From contig JAUXRG010000048.1 in the NCBI GenBank assembly GCA_030681795.1, positions 1 through 64,000 of the forward strand: a stretch of 64,000 nt of DNA. Direction: 5' to 3'. Origin of the DNA: Rubrivivax sp. GTDB lineage: Bacteria > Pseudomonadota > Gammaproteobacteria > Burkholderiales > Burkholderiaceae_C. Each line of letters begins with the position of its first letter. The stretch's first letter is position 1. The notes beneath the pieces were generated by a model. The model searched no databases. It saw nothing but the letters and a program-made list of their open reading frames with translations, and was not told the origin of the DNA. Positions 46,447 to 55,837 of this stretch are shown here, piece by piece. The position numbers and the translations under genes were made by a program.

Positions 46447-47889
46447 ATGACCGAAACCATCCGACTGCTCTACGCCGAAGACAACCCGCAGGACGCCGAC
46501 CTCGCGCGTGCCTGCCTGGAGGGTCAGGGCGACTTCCAGCTCGAACTCGTCGACACCGGCGCGCGCTGCTTGGCCCGGGTGGCGGCTGAGACCTTCGACG
46601 TGCTGCTTCTCGACAACCACCTGCCCGACATGGACGGCCTGGACGTATTGGCGCGGCTGCGCGCCGACGGCCACACGCTGCCGGTGGTAATGGTCACCGG
46701 CTCGGGCGACGAAGAAACCGTCACCCGAGCCCTGCGCGCCGGCGCGGCCGACTATCTGCCCAAGTCCGGCGACTACCTGGCCGGGCTGCCCGAGCTGCTG
46801 CGCGCCGTGGTGGCGCGCCGGCGCAGCCGGGTGCAGCTCGACGAACAAGGCCAGCGGCGGGTCTGGCGCATTCTCCACGTCGAGCCCAATGCGATGGACG
46901 TGGAGTTGACGACCAGCCACTTCGTCGCCAGCGCGCCGCATCTTCAACTGCACACCGTGCCCAGCTGCATCGACGCGCTGGCGCTGCTGGCGGCGCCGGG
47001 GCATGGCTTCGACCTGGTGCTCGCCGACCTGCGCGTGCCCGGCATGAACGCGCTCGAATTCCTGCGCGAGGCCCAGCGCCGCGGCATCGAGCTGCCGTTC
47101 ATCGTCATCACCGGCCGCGGCGACGAGGCCACCGCGGTGGCCATCCTGCGCCTGGGTGCGTACGACTACCTGGTCAAGCGCGAGAACTACCTGACCCAGT
47201 TGCCGCACGCGATCGACCACGCGCTGGAGCGCTTCCAGCTCGACCAGGCCACGCGGCGCCTGCATGCCGAGCTGGCAGCGCTGAACGCCTCGCTCGAACA
47301 CAAGGTGGCGCAGCGCACGGCCAGCCTGCAGCGCGAGATCGACGAGCGCCAGCGGCTCGAGGCGGCGCTGCGCGAAAGCGCGCAGAGCTACCGCCTGCTG
47401 TTCGAGGCCAACCCGCATCCGATGTGGGTGTACGACGTGCAGACGCTGGCGTTTCTGGCCGTCAACGATGCGGCCGTGGCGCACTATGGCTACCGGGCCG
47501 ACGAGTTCCTGGCGATGACGATTGCCGACATCCGCCCGCCCGAAGACCTGCCGCGCCTGCTTGAGACGATAGGGCGGACACCGCGCGAGAGCCTCGCCGC
47601 GGCCAGTGTCTGGCGCCACCGCAAGAAGGACGGCACGCTGATCGATGTCGAGATCACGTCGCACGCGCAGGACTTCCAGGGCCGGCGCACCAGGATCGTG
47701 CTGGCGTACGACATTACCGAGCGCAGGCAGGCTGAACAGAAAGTGCGCGAGCAACTCGATGAGCTGCTGCGCTGGCAGACCGCGATGCTGGGCCGCGAAG
47801 ACCGTGTGCAGCAGCTCAAGGCCGAGGTCAACGAACTGCTCGGCCGCCAAGGCCAGCCGTCGCGCTACCCGAGCCAGGTCGCGCCGTGA
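46447..47889 (+). CDS. REC-REC-PAS protein without kinase domain
   Basis: A 480-residue soluble protein. Receiver 1 (about 5-125) has YAEDNPQDAD, LLLDNHLPDMDG, MVTGSGDE and YLPKSG, all intact. Receiver 2 (about 140-260) has HVEPNAMD in place of the acidic pair but keeps LADLRVPGMN, VITGRGDE and YLVKRE. A coiled coil (280-315) leads to a PAS domain (about 318-435). The C-terminus ends in the segment LLRWQTAMLGREDRVQQLK, as in the GAF protein at 42962. ATG 46447 lies one base after the preceding stop. With no catalytic domain it looks like a phosphate-dependent adaptor or sink. Confidence 0.85.
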   Translation: MTETIRLLYAEDNPQDADLARACLEGQGDFQLELVDTGARCLARVAAETFDVLLLDNHLPDMDGLDVLARLRADGHTLPVVMVTGSGDEETVTRALRAGAADYLPKSGDYLAGLPELLRAVVARRRSRVQLDEQGQRRVWRILHVEPNAMDVELTTSHFVASAPHLQLHTVPSCIDALALLAAPGHGFDLVLADLRVPGMNALEFLREAQRRGIELPFIVITGRGDEATAVAILRLGAYDYLVKRENYLTQLPHAIDHALERFQLDQATRRLHAELAALNASLEHKVAQRTASLQREIDERQRLEAALRESAQSYRLLFEANPHPMWVYDVQTLAFLAVNDAAVAHYGYRADEFLAMTIADIRPPEDLPRLLETIGRTPRESLAAASVWRHRKKDGTLIDVEITSHAQDFQGRRTRIVLAYDITERRQAEQKVREQLDELLRWQTAMLGREDRVQQLKAEVNELLGRQGQPSRYPSQVAP

Positions 47890-47947
47890 AGGCGGTCCAG
47901 CCGGGCGCCGTGCACGGCGGGATGTCCGCGATCGAGGAGCATGCCTG

Positions 47948-50900
47948 ATGGCCAGCCAAACCCCGCGCAGCTCCCAGGGTGCCAGCACGCGCCGCATCCT
48001 GATCGTCGAAGACGAGGCAGTGCTGGCGCAAGACCTGGTGCGCCAAATTGAGCACTTTGGCCATACGGCGCTGGAACCCGTGGCCTCCGGTGAGCAAGCC
48101 GTGGAGCACGCACGCGCGCTGCGGCCCGACCTCATCCTGATGGACATCCAGCTCGGCGGGGCGATGGACGGCATCGCCGCGGCCGAGGCCATACACGCCT
48201 TTCTGGATGTGCCGGTGATCTACCTTCTGGCGTTCTCCGATGACGAGCAGGTGCAACGCGCCGAGCTGACCAATCCGTCGGCCTATCTGGTCAAGCCCGC
48301 GCGTGAACGCGATCTTCGTACCGCCATTGCGATGGCGCTGCGCAGGCACAAGGTCGACTGCGAACTGCGTGCCAGCGAGGCGCGCAACCAGGAGCAGCTC
48401 GAGCGCCTGACGCGCAGCGAGGCCGAAGGCCGCCGGCTGCTTGCACTGGCCGAGCAATCGCGCGGCGCCTTGCTGAGCCTGCTCGAAGACCAGAAGCGGG
48501 CCGAAGACGACGCCCGGCTGCTGGCGCAGCGGCTGCAGACAGCCACCGACGCAGCGGGGATTGGCATCCTGGATTGGGATCTGAGGACCAACGAAACATT
48601 TTCCACCGCCACCTTTTCCACCATGCTGGGTTACCCGGCGGAGGCCGGCGGCACGGGGCGCGAGGTCTGGCTCGAACGCATGCACCCGCTGGATCGGGAG
48701 ATGTCGGCCGCGAGGATCGGCGCCGTGCTCGCCGGCAGTGCCGAGAACTACGAATACGACGCGCGATTCCGCCACGCCGACGGGTCCTACCGCTGGATCC
48801 AGGTCATCGGGCGGGTCTTGACGGACGACGAACGCGGCAGGCCCAGCCGCATGCTGGGTGTGCGCATCGACATCACCGAGCGCAAGCAGGCCGAGCTGGC
48901 CCTGCGTGAGTCAGAAGCCTACCGGCGCACGCTGGTCGAACAGCTCGGCGACGGCGTGCTCGTGCTCGACGCCACGCACCACATCCTCGACGCCAACCCG
49001 CGCGCCGCGGAGATGCTGGGCTACACCAGCGGCGAATTGTCCGGGCGGCCGCTGCAGGACCTGCTCGCGGTGCACGAACGGCAGCGGCTCGACGAAGAAG
49101 TGCCGGCGATGCTGGCCGGCGGCGCGCATCTGTCCGAATGGGAGCATGTGCGCAAGGACGGCAGCCACTTCCCGGCCGAGGTCAGCGCGCGGGCGCTGGG
49201 GGACGGCCGGCGCTACCTGGCGGTGCTGCGCGACGTGAGCCAGCGCCGTGCCCAGGAGTTGCAGCTGCGCCAGCTTTCGCTGGCGGTGGAGCAGAGCTCC
49301 GAGAGCATCGTCGTCACCGACCTGGCCGCCAATATCGAGTACGCGAATGCCGCGGCGCTGGCCAGCGCGGGCTACCAGCGCGACGAGCTGATGGGCCGCA
49401 ATGCGCGCATCCTGCAGTCGGGCAGGACCCCGGCCGAGACCCACCGCATGATGTGGGACCACCTGACGGCCGGCCGGTCGTGGAAGGGCCTGCTGTACAA
49501 CCGGCGCAAGGACGGCAGCGAGTTCACCGAATTCAGCGTCATCACGCCGATTCGCATGCCCGACGGGCGCATCACGCACTATGTGGCGGTCAAGGAAGAC
49601 GTGACCGAGAAGTACCGCATGGGCGAGGAACTCGACCGCCACCGCCATCACCTGGAGGAACTGGTCGAGCAGCGCACCGCCGAGCTGGTGCAGGCCAAGC
49701 AGGCCGCCGAGGCCGCGAACCAGGCCAAGAGCGCCTTCCTGGCGGCCATGAGCCACGAGATCCGCACGCCGATGAACGGCGTGGTCGGCATCGTCGACGT
49801 CTTGCGCCAGTCCAGCTTGTCGCCCCACCAGGCGGACCTGGCCGACACCATCCGCGAGTCGGCCTTCGCGCTGCTGGGCATCATCGACGACATCCTCGAC
49901 TTCTCCAAGATCGAGGCCGGCCGCGTGGCGCTGGAGCACGAGCCGGTGGCCTTGCACCGACTGGTCGAAGGGGCGTGCGACGGCCTGCAGTCCGTCGCCG
50001 CCAGCCGCGGCGTGCATCTCCAGATTTTTGTCGACCCGCGCCTGCCCGGCTGGATCACCAGCGACGCCGTGCGTTTGCGCCAGATCCTCAACAACCTGCT
50101 GGGCAATGCGATCAAGTTCAGCGCCGGGCTGGAGCGCGCGGGTCGCGTACAGGTGCGCGCCGAGCCCGACGGTGCCCACGGGCTGCGCCTGAGCGTCAGC
50201 GACAACGGCATCGGCATGGCCGCGGAGGTGCAGGCGCGCATCTTCAGGCCTTTCGCGCAGGGCGAAGATTCGACCACGCGGCGCTACGGCGGCACCGGCC
50301 TGGGCCTGTCGATCTGCCGCCGGTTGGTGGAACTCTTCGGCGGCACCATCGCGGTGGCCAGCGTGCCGGGCGAAGGCGCGCGCTTCACGGTGACGCTGCC
50401 GCTGCAGGCCGACGCCGGCCCGCAGGCGTCGGCACCGGCGAGCGGGCCGGAACTCGCGGGGCTGGACTGCCATGTCGTGCTGCGCGATGCCCGGCAGGCG
50501 CTCGACTGGTGCGCCTACCTGGAGGCCGACGGCGCGCGGGCCCGTGCCTGGCCCGACCTGCCGGCACTGCAACAGGCGCTGCGGGGCGCCGGCGGCGCGG
50601 CGGCGGTGCTGGTCGTCGAGACTGACGGCGACGGAGACGACGGCCTGGCGCTGGCGCGGCTGCAGGCGGGGCACGCCGGGGCCAGCCTGGGCTGGGTGCA
50701 GGTGGGCGACGGCCAGCCGCGCAGGCCGCGGCTGCTCGGCCCGGGCCGGGTCGCGCTCGATCTCGATGCGATGCACCGCTCGGCGTTGCGCACGGCCGTC
50801 GCACTGGCCGCCGGCCGCACCGAGCTCGAACCCGACCGCGCGGCCAGCGGTCTGCCGATCGGCCTCACCGCGCCGCCCGCCGTGGACGAGGCCGCCGCGC

Positions 50901-52879
50901 AGGGCCGGCTGGTCCTCGTGGCCGAAGACAACGAGATCAACCAGACCGTGATCCGGCACCAGCTCGAGCTGCTCGGCCTGGCGGTCGAGGTGGTGGACGA
51001 TGGGCTCCAGGCGCTGGCCTGCTGGCGCGCCGACGCGCAGGCCCGGCGCTACGGCCTGCTGCTCACCGATCTGCACATGCCGGGCATGGACGGCTACGAA
51101 CTCAGCGCCACGATCCGGCGCGAGGAACCGGCCGGTCGGCACCTGCCCATCCTCGCGCTGACGGCGAATGCGCTGCGCGGCGAGGCCGAGCGCTGCCGCG
51201 CCGCCGGCATGGACGACTACCTCGCCAAGCCGATCCAGCTGGAGCAACTGTCGCTGACCCTGGCGCGCTGGATGCCGGCCGGGCCCGCCGCGGGGGGCGG
51301 CGCTGCGGCTCCTGAACCAGAACCGCCCGCGCTCGACAGCACCGTGTTGGCACGCTATGTCGGCGACGATCCACAACTGCTGGCGCAGGTCCGGCGCGAG
51401 TACCTGGCGTCGGCACGCGCGGCCGCGGCCGAGCTGCGGGCGGCCGCGGCGCAAGACGACCTGGCGGCCGCCGGGGCCGTCGCGCACCGCCTGAAGTCGT
51501 CGTCGAGCGCGGTCGGCGCAGCCGCGCTGGCGGCCTGTTGCCAGGAAATAGAGCGGGCTGACCCCGCCACCGACGGCGCCGCGCTGCGCGCGCTGCTGCT
51601 GCGCTTCGAAGCCGCGCTGGCCGTCGTCACTGCCGAGCTCACCGGCGAGCCGGTCGCCACCGCCACCGTCGGTGCGGCTTCCGCGGCCCTGCCGGGGGTG
51701 CTGCTGGTGGACGACGATGCCTTCCAACTGCAACTGCTGCAGCGCCAGCTCACCGCCCTGGGCGTGGCGCCGGTGCAGGCCTGCGACTCGGGCGCGCAGG
51801 CGCTGGGCTGGCTGCAAGGGCGCGACAGCTCGGCGCTGCTGCTGCTGCTGGACATGAACATGCCCGACATGGACGGCGTGGAGTTCATGCGCCAGCTCGT
51901 CGAACGGCGCTACGCCGGCACGCTGGCTTTGGTCAGCGGGGCCGACGAACGTGTGCTCGAAACGGCGGCCAAGCTCGCCGCGGCCTACAAGCTCAACGTG
52001 CTGAGCCACCTGCACAAGCCGGTGCCCTCGGACATGCTGCGCGCGCTCGTCGAGCGTTGGCACGCGTTCATCCCGGCGCGCGCGCGCCAGGGGGCCACCA
52101 CCTACGGGGCACGCGCGGTCGAGCGCGCCATCCGCGGCGGCGAGTTGCTGCTGCACTACCAGCCCAAGGTCTCGCTGGTCGACGGCGCGCTGCTCGGCGT
52201 GGAGGCGCTGGTGCGCTGGCAGCACCCCGAAGACGGCCTGCGCTACCCCGACAGCTTCATCGCCGTGGCCGAGGCCAACGGCCTCATCGACGCCCTGACC
52301 CGCAGCGTGCTGAGCCAGGCGCTGGCCCAGGCCCGGCGCTGGCGCGACAGCGGGCTGGCGCTGCGCGTGGCGGTGAACACTTCGATGGACAACCTGGAGC
52401 GGCTGGATTTCTCGGAATTCGTGCTCGCCGAGACCGCGCGCCATGGCGTGCCGACCACCGACCTGGTGCTGGAGCTGACCGAATCGCGCCTGATGCACGA
52501 CGCCCGCACGCCGATGGATGTCCTGACGCGCTTGCGGCTCAAGCATGTCGGGCTGTCGATCGACGACTTCGGCACCGGTCACTCGTCGCTCGCGCAACTG
52601 CGCGACCTGCCGTTCAACGAGCTGAAGATCGACCGTGGCTTCGTGCACGGCAGCCGCGAGCAGGCGACGCAGCGCGCGATCTTCAGCGCCAGCCTGGAGA
52701 TGGCACACCAGCTCGGTCTGGTGGCCGTGGCCGAAGGCGTGGAAGACCGCGCCGACTGGGACTTCGTGCGCGCCGCGGGCTGCGATGTCGCGCAGGGTTA
52801 CTTCGTGGCCCGGCCGATGCCCGCCGAAGCCTTGCCGGAGTGGGCCGCGCAATGGCGGCAACGATTCGCTGCGCTGTGA
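47948..52879 (+). CDS. Giant hybrid kinase-phosphorelay protein with EAL phosphodiesterase output
   Basis: A 1643-residue soluble protein. REC1 (5-125, Asp66) has Leu instead of the switch Thr (VIYLLAFSDD). Three PAS domains follow at about 192-310, 322-433 and 441-554. HisKA has SHEIRTPMNGV (His603), and HATPase_c spans about 700-820 (DNGIGMAAEV, GGTGLGLSI). A degenerate receiver-like stretch lies at 840-960. REC2 (986-1110) has TDLHMPGMDG (Asp1041). The HPt domain has AHRLKSSSSAVGA (His1180). REC3 (about 1255-1375) has LLDMNMPDMDG (Asp1302). The EAL domain (1393-1640) keeps GVEALVRW, LELTES, DDFGTGHSSL, ELKIDR, AEGVE and QGYFVARP, so it should hydrolyse c-di-GMP. REC3-EAL resembles VieA-type regulators fused to a BvgS/ArcB-like relay. 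Confidence 0.93.
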   Translation: MASQTPRSSQGASTRRILIVEDEAVLAQDLVRQIEHFGHTALEPVASGEQAVEHARALRPDLILMDIQLGGAMDGIAAAEAIHAFLDVPVIYLLAFSDDEQVQRAELTNPSAYLVKPARERDLRTAIAMALRRHKVDCELRASEARNQEQLERLTRSEAEGRRLLALAEQSRGALLSLLEDQKRAEDDARLLAQRLQTATDAAGIGILDWDLRTNETFSTATFSTMLGYPAEAGGTGREVWLERMHPLDREMSAARIGAVLAGSAENYEYDARFRHADGSYRWIQVIGRVLTDDERGRPSRMLGVRIDITERKQAELALRESEAYRRTLVEQLGDGVLVLDATHHILDANPRAAEMLGYTSGELSGRPLQDLLAVHERQRLDEEVPAMLAGGAHLSEWEHVRKDGSHFPAEVSARALGDGRRYLAVLRDVSQRRAQELQLRQLSLAVEQSSESIVVTDLAANIEYANAAALASAGYQRDELMGRNARILQSGRTPAETHRMMWDHLTAGRSWKGLLYNRRKDGSEFTEFSVITPIRMPDGRITHYVAVKEDVTEKYRMGEELDRHRHHLEELVEQRTAELVQAKQAAEAANQAKSAFLAAMSHEIRTPMNGVVGIVDVLRQSSLSPHQADLADTIRESAFALLGIIDDILDFSKIEAGRVALEHEPVALHRLVEGACDGLQSVAASRGVHLQIFVDPRLPGWITSDAVRLRQILNNLLGNAIKFSAGLERAGRVQVRAEPDGAHGLRLSVSDNGIGMAAEVQARIFRPFAQGEDSTTRRYGGTGLGLSICRRLVELFGGTIAVASVPGEGARFTVTLPLQADAGPQASAPASGPELAGLDCHVVLRDARQALDWCAYLEADGARARAWPDLPALQQALRGAGGAAAVLVVETDGDGDDGLALARLQAGHAGASLGWVQVGDGQPRRPRLLGPGRVALDLDAMHRSALRTAVALAAGRTELEPDRAASGLPIGLTAPPAVDEAAAQGRLVLVAEDNEINQTVIRHQLELLGLAVEVVDDGLQALACWRADAQARRYGLLLTDLHMPGMDGYELSATIRREEPAGRHLPILALTANALRGEAERCRAAGMDDYLAKPIQLEQLSLTLARWMPAGPAAGGGAAAPEPEPPALDSTVLARYVGDDPQLLAQVRREYLASARAAAAELRAAAAQDDLAAAGAVAHRLKSSSSAVGAAALAACCQEIERADPATDGAALRALLLRFEAALAVVTAELTGEPVATATVGAASAALPGVLLVDDDAFQLQLLQRQLTALGVAPVQACDSGAQALGWLQGRDSSALLLLLDMNMPDMDGVEFMRQLVERRYAGTLALVSGADERVLETAAKLAAAYKLNVLSHLHKPVPSDMLRALVERWHAFIPARARQGATTYGARAVERAIRGGELLLHYQPKVSLVDGALLGVEALVRWQHPEDGLRYPDSFIAVAEANGLIDALTRSVLSQALAQARRWRDSGLALRVAVNTSMDNLERLDFSEFVLAETARHGVPTTDLVLELTESRLMHDARTPMDVLTRLRLKHVGLSIDDFGTGHSSLAQLRDLPFNELKIDRGFVHGSREQATQRAIFSASLEMAHQLGLVAVAEGVEDRADWDFVRAAGCDVAQGYFVARPMPAEALPEWAAQWRQRFAAL

Positions 52880-52948
52880 CGCGCCTCACATGAGCCGCAG
52901 GGCCGCTCCCAAGGCGAATACCGAAGTGCGCAGCACGGAGGTTGCCTG

Positions 52949-54874
52949 ATGACCCGCCTGGAACGCATCGCCGGCCTGCGCGCCGGCGGCAAAGGCAAGG
53001 TGGTGAGCGCCGCCCGTGCCGTGCAGCTGGTGCGCGACGGCGACACCGTGGCCAGCAGCGGCTTCGTGGGCATCGGCTTCGCCGAGAACCTGGCGGTGGC
53101 GCTGGAGCAGCGATTTCTGGCGCAGGGCGTGCCGCGCGGGCTGACGCTGGTCTACGCCGCCGGCCAGGGCGACGGCAAGACGCGCGGCCTCAACCACCTG
53201 GGCCACGAAGGCCTGGTGGCGCGCGTCATCGGCGGCCATTGGGGGCTGGTGCCGACGCTGCAGAAGCTGGCGGTGGACAACCGCATCGAGGCCTGGAATC
53301 TGCCGCAGGGCGTGATTTCGCATCTCTTCCGCGACATCGCCGCGGGCAAGCCGGGGCACCTGAGCCGCGTCGGGCTGGGCACCTTCGTCGACCCGCGCCA
53401 CGGTGGCGGCCGGATCAACGAGTGCACGAAGGGCGAACTCGTGCGGCTGATGGCCATCGACGGCCAGGAGTATCTGTTTTACAAGGCCTTCCCGATCCAC
53501 GTGGCGCTGCTGCGCGGCACCACCGCCGACCCCGAAGGCAACGTCACGATGGAGCGCGAGGCCCTCACGCTCGAATCGCTGGCCATCGCCATGGCCGCGC
53601 ACAACAGCGGCGGCATCGTCATCGTGCAGGTCGAGCGCCTGGCCGAGACCCATTCGCTCAACCCGCGCCAGGTGAAGATCCCCGGCGTGCTGGTGGACTG
53701 CGTGGTGCTGGCCGAGAAGCCCGAATACCACCCGCAGACTTTCGCCGAACCCTACAGCGCCGCCTTTGCCGGCGAGCTGCGCGTGCCGGTGGCCAGCGTG
53801 GCGCCCATGCCGATGGGCGCGCGCAAGGTCATCGCCCGGCGCGCCGCGCTCGAGCTGCGGCCCAACAGCGTCGTCAACCTGGGCATCGGCATGCCCGAGG
53901 GTGTGGCCGCGGTGGCGGCGGAAGAGCGTGTGATCGACCTCATCACGATGACCACCGAGCCCGGCGTGATCGGCGGCATTCCCGCCGGCGGGCTGAACTT
54001 CGGTGCGGCGGTGAACACCCAGGCCGTCATCGACCAGCCCTACCAGTTCGACTTCTACGACGGCGGCGGCCTGGACATGGCCTTCCTGGGCCTGGCGCAG
54101 GCCGACGCCGAGGGCAACGTCAACGTCAGCAAGTTCGGCCACCGCCTGGCCGGTGCCGGCGGTTTCATCAATATCAGCCAGAACGCCAAGGCGGTGGTCT
54201 TCGTGGGCCAGTTCCAGCTGGCGGGCCGGAAGAAGTTCGTGCAACGGGTGGAGCACCGCACCTTCTCCGGGCGCGAGGCCTGGCGGCGCGGGCAACCGGT
54301 GCTCTACGTCACCGAGGCCTGCGTGCTGCGGCTGCACGAGCGCGGGCTGGAGCTGATGGAGATCGCGCCCGGGCTGGACCTGGAGCGCGACGTGCTCGCG
54401 GCGATGGAGTTCCGCCCGGTGATCGAGCGCGAGCCGGTGCTCATGGACGCGGCGCTCTTCGGCGAGGCCAGCATGGGCCTGCGCGCGCGGCTGCTCATGC
54501 TGCCGCTGGCCGAGCGCTTCCACTACGACGCTGCGTCGCGCACCATGTTCGTCAACTTCGAACACCTGACGATTCGCTCGCCGCAAGACGTGGAGGCCGT
54601 GCGCCGCGAGGTCGAGTCACACCTGGTGCCGCTGGGCCACAAGGTCTATGGCGTGGTCAACTACGACCACTTCGTGCTCGACCCCGAGATCGAGGACGAA
54701 TGGGCGGCCATGGTGCGCGAACTGGTCGACCGCCACTACCTCGACGTGGCGCGCTACACCACCAGCGGCTTCCTGCGCGCCAAGCTCGGCCCGGCGCTGG
54801 CCGCGCGCGGCGTGGCGGCGCACATCTTCGAGACGGCGGCCGATGCGCGGCGCTGGGTGCAAGGGCCGCAGTAG
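52949..54874 (+). CDS. Acyl-CoA:acetate/3-ketoacid CoA-transferase (fused subunits)
   Basis: Transfers CoA between short-chain acyl-CoAs and acetate or ketoacids in the cytoplasm. The 641-residue chain contains both family I halves. The alpha half has [14 protein letters not shown] and [12 protein letters not shown]; the beta half has [13 protein letters not shown] with the catalytic glutamate (Glu317) that forms the glutamyl-CoA intermediate. Length and layout match YdiF-type enzymes. ATG 52949 has CGGAGG at 52937-52942. It stands between the signalling cluster and the sugar-acid genes; a link to either is not evident. Confidence 0.92.
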   Translation: MTRLERIAGLRAGGKGKVVSAARAVQLVRDGDTVASSGFVGIGFAENLAVALEQRFLAQGVPRGLTLVYAAGQGDGKTRGLNHLGHEGLVARVIGGHWGLVPTLQKLAVDNRIEAWNLPQGVISHLFRDIAAGKPGHLSRVGLGTFVDPRHGGGRINECTKGELVRLMAIDGQEYLFYKAFPIHVALLRGTTADPEGNVTMEREALTLESLAIAMAAHNSGGIVIVQVERLAETHSLNPRQVKIPGVLVDCVVLAEKPEYHPQTFAEPYSAAFAGELRVPVASVAPMPMGARKVIARRAALELRPNSVVNLGIGMPEGVAAVAAEERVIDLITMTTEPGVIGGIPAGGLNFGAAVNTQAVIDQPYQFDFYDGGGLDMAFLGLAQADAEGNVNVSKFGHRLAGAGGFINISQNAKAVVFVGQFQLAGRKKFVQRVEHRTFSGREAWRRGQPVLYVTEACVLRLHERGLELMEIAPGLDLERDVLAAMEFRPVIEREPVLMDAALFGEASMGLRARLLMLPLAERFHYDAASRTMFVNFEHLTIRSPQDVEAVRREVESHLVPLGHKVYGVVNYDHFVLDPEIEDEWAAMVRELVDRHYLDVARYTTSGFLRAKLGPALAARGVAAHIFETAADARRWVQGPQ

Positions 54875-54895
54875 TGTGGCGGGTGTGGCCGCGGG

Positions 54896-55768
54896 TCAGC
54901 CGTCGATCAACGCCGCGTCCCAGGCGTGCACCGACTGCCGCTGCTCGCCGAGCTTCTCGATGCCCAGGCGCATCACATCGCCGGGCTTCAGGAACACGGG
55001 GCTGGGCTTGACGCCCATGCCCACGCCGGGCGGCGTGCCGGTGGTGATGAGATCGCCGGGCTGCAGCGTCATGAAGCGGCTGAGGTAGCTGACGATCTGC
55101 GCCACGCCGAAGATCATGGTGCGCGTGCTGCCGTTCTGGTAGCGGTGGCCGTTGAGCTCCAGCCACATCGAGAGGTTCTGCGGGTCGCCCACCTCATCGG
55201 GCGTGACCAGCCAGGGGCCTATGGGGCCGAAGGTGTCGCAGCCCTTGCCCTTGTCCCACTGGCCGCCGCGCTCGAGCTGGTATTCGCGCTCGGAGAGGTC
55301 GTTGACGACGCAGTAGCCGGCCACGTGCTTCAGCGCGTCTGCCTCCGAGACATAGCGCGCGCGGCTGCCGATGACGACGCCGAGCTCGACCTCCCAGTCG
55401 CTCTTCACCGAACCCTGCGGCAGCACCACGGCATGGTGGCAGCCCACGGCGCAGTCCACCGTCTTCATGAAGACGATGGGTTCCTTGGGGATGGCCATGC
55501 CGGCTTCGGCGGCGTGGTCGGCGTAGTTCAGGCCGATGGCGATGAACTTGCCCATGCCGGCCCAGGGGACGGCCAGGGCGCCGACCTGCGCTTCGGGCAC
55601 CACGGGCAGGGCGTTCATGTCCAGCGCACGCAGCGCGGCCAGCCCGGCCGGCGAGAGCGTGGCCGGGGTGATCTCGGGCAGGAGCACCGAGAGATCGCGG
55701 ACCTGGCCCTGGGCATCCATCAGGCCAGGCTTCTCTTGCCCCTTGGGGCCGTGTCGCAGCAGTTTCAT
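54896..55768 (-). CDS. Fumarylacetoacetate hydrolase family protein, probable diketo-sugar-acid hydrolase
   Basis: A 290-residue FAH-fold enzyme with the usual small N-terminal domain and the metal-binding core SDWEVELGVVIG (two Glu ligands) and VNDLSEREYQ (Asp ligand). GCDTFGPIGPWLVTPDEV and GDLITTGTPPGVGMG are signatures of the ureidoglycolate lyase/2,4-diketo-3-deoxy-L-fuconate hydrolase group. The neighbouring SDRs and IlvD/Edd dehydratase favour hydrolysis of a diketo-deoxy sugar acid to pyruvate and a hydroxyacid. It is the last gene of the minus-strand operon. Confidence 0.85.
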   Translation of the reverse strand: MKLLRHGPKGQEKPGLMDAQGQVRDLSVLLPEITPATLSPAGLAALRALDMNALPVVPEAQVGALAVPWAGMGKFIAIGLNYADHAAEAGMAIPKEPIVFMKTVDCAVGCHHAVVLPQGSVKSDWEVELGVVIGSRARYVSEADALKHVAGYCVVNDLSEREYQLERGGQWDKGKGCDTFGPIGPWLVTPDEVGDPQNLSMWLELNGHRYQNGSTRTMIFGVAQIVSYLSRFMTLQPGDLITTGTPPGVGMGVKPSPVFLKPGDVMRLGIEKLGEQRQSVHAWDAALIDG

Positions 55769-55837
55769 GGCAATGCCTTTCGTTTGAGTGGAGAGTGCAG
55801 CTACGGGTGGCGGGCTGCAGCAAGGCCGGCATCAAGC

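Noticed and set aside
48911..52861. A 1316-codon open frame on the minus strand antisense to the hybrid kinase
   Set aside because: It is the GC-driven mirror of a strongly biased coding frame. Its translation is rich in His, Arg and Gln without any recognisable motif, while the plus strand encodes clear domains throughout.
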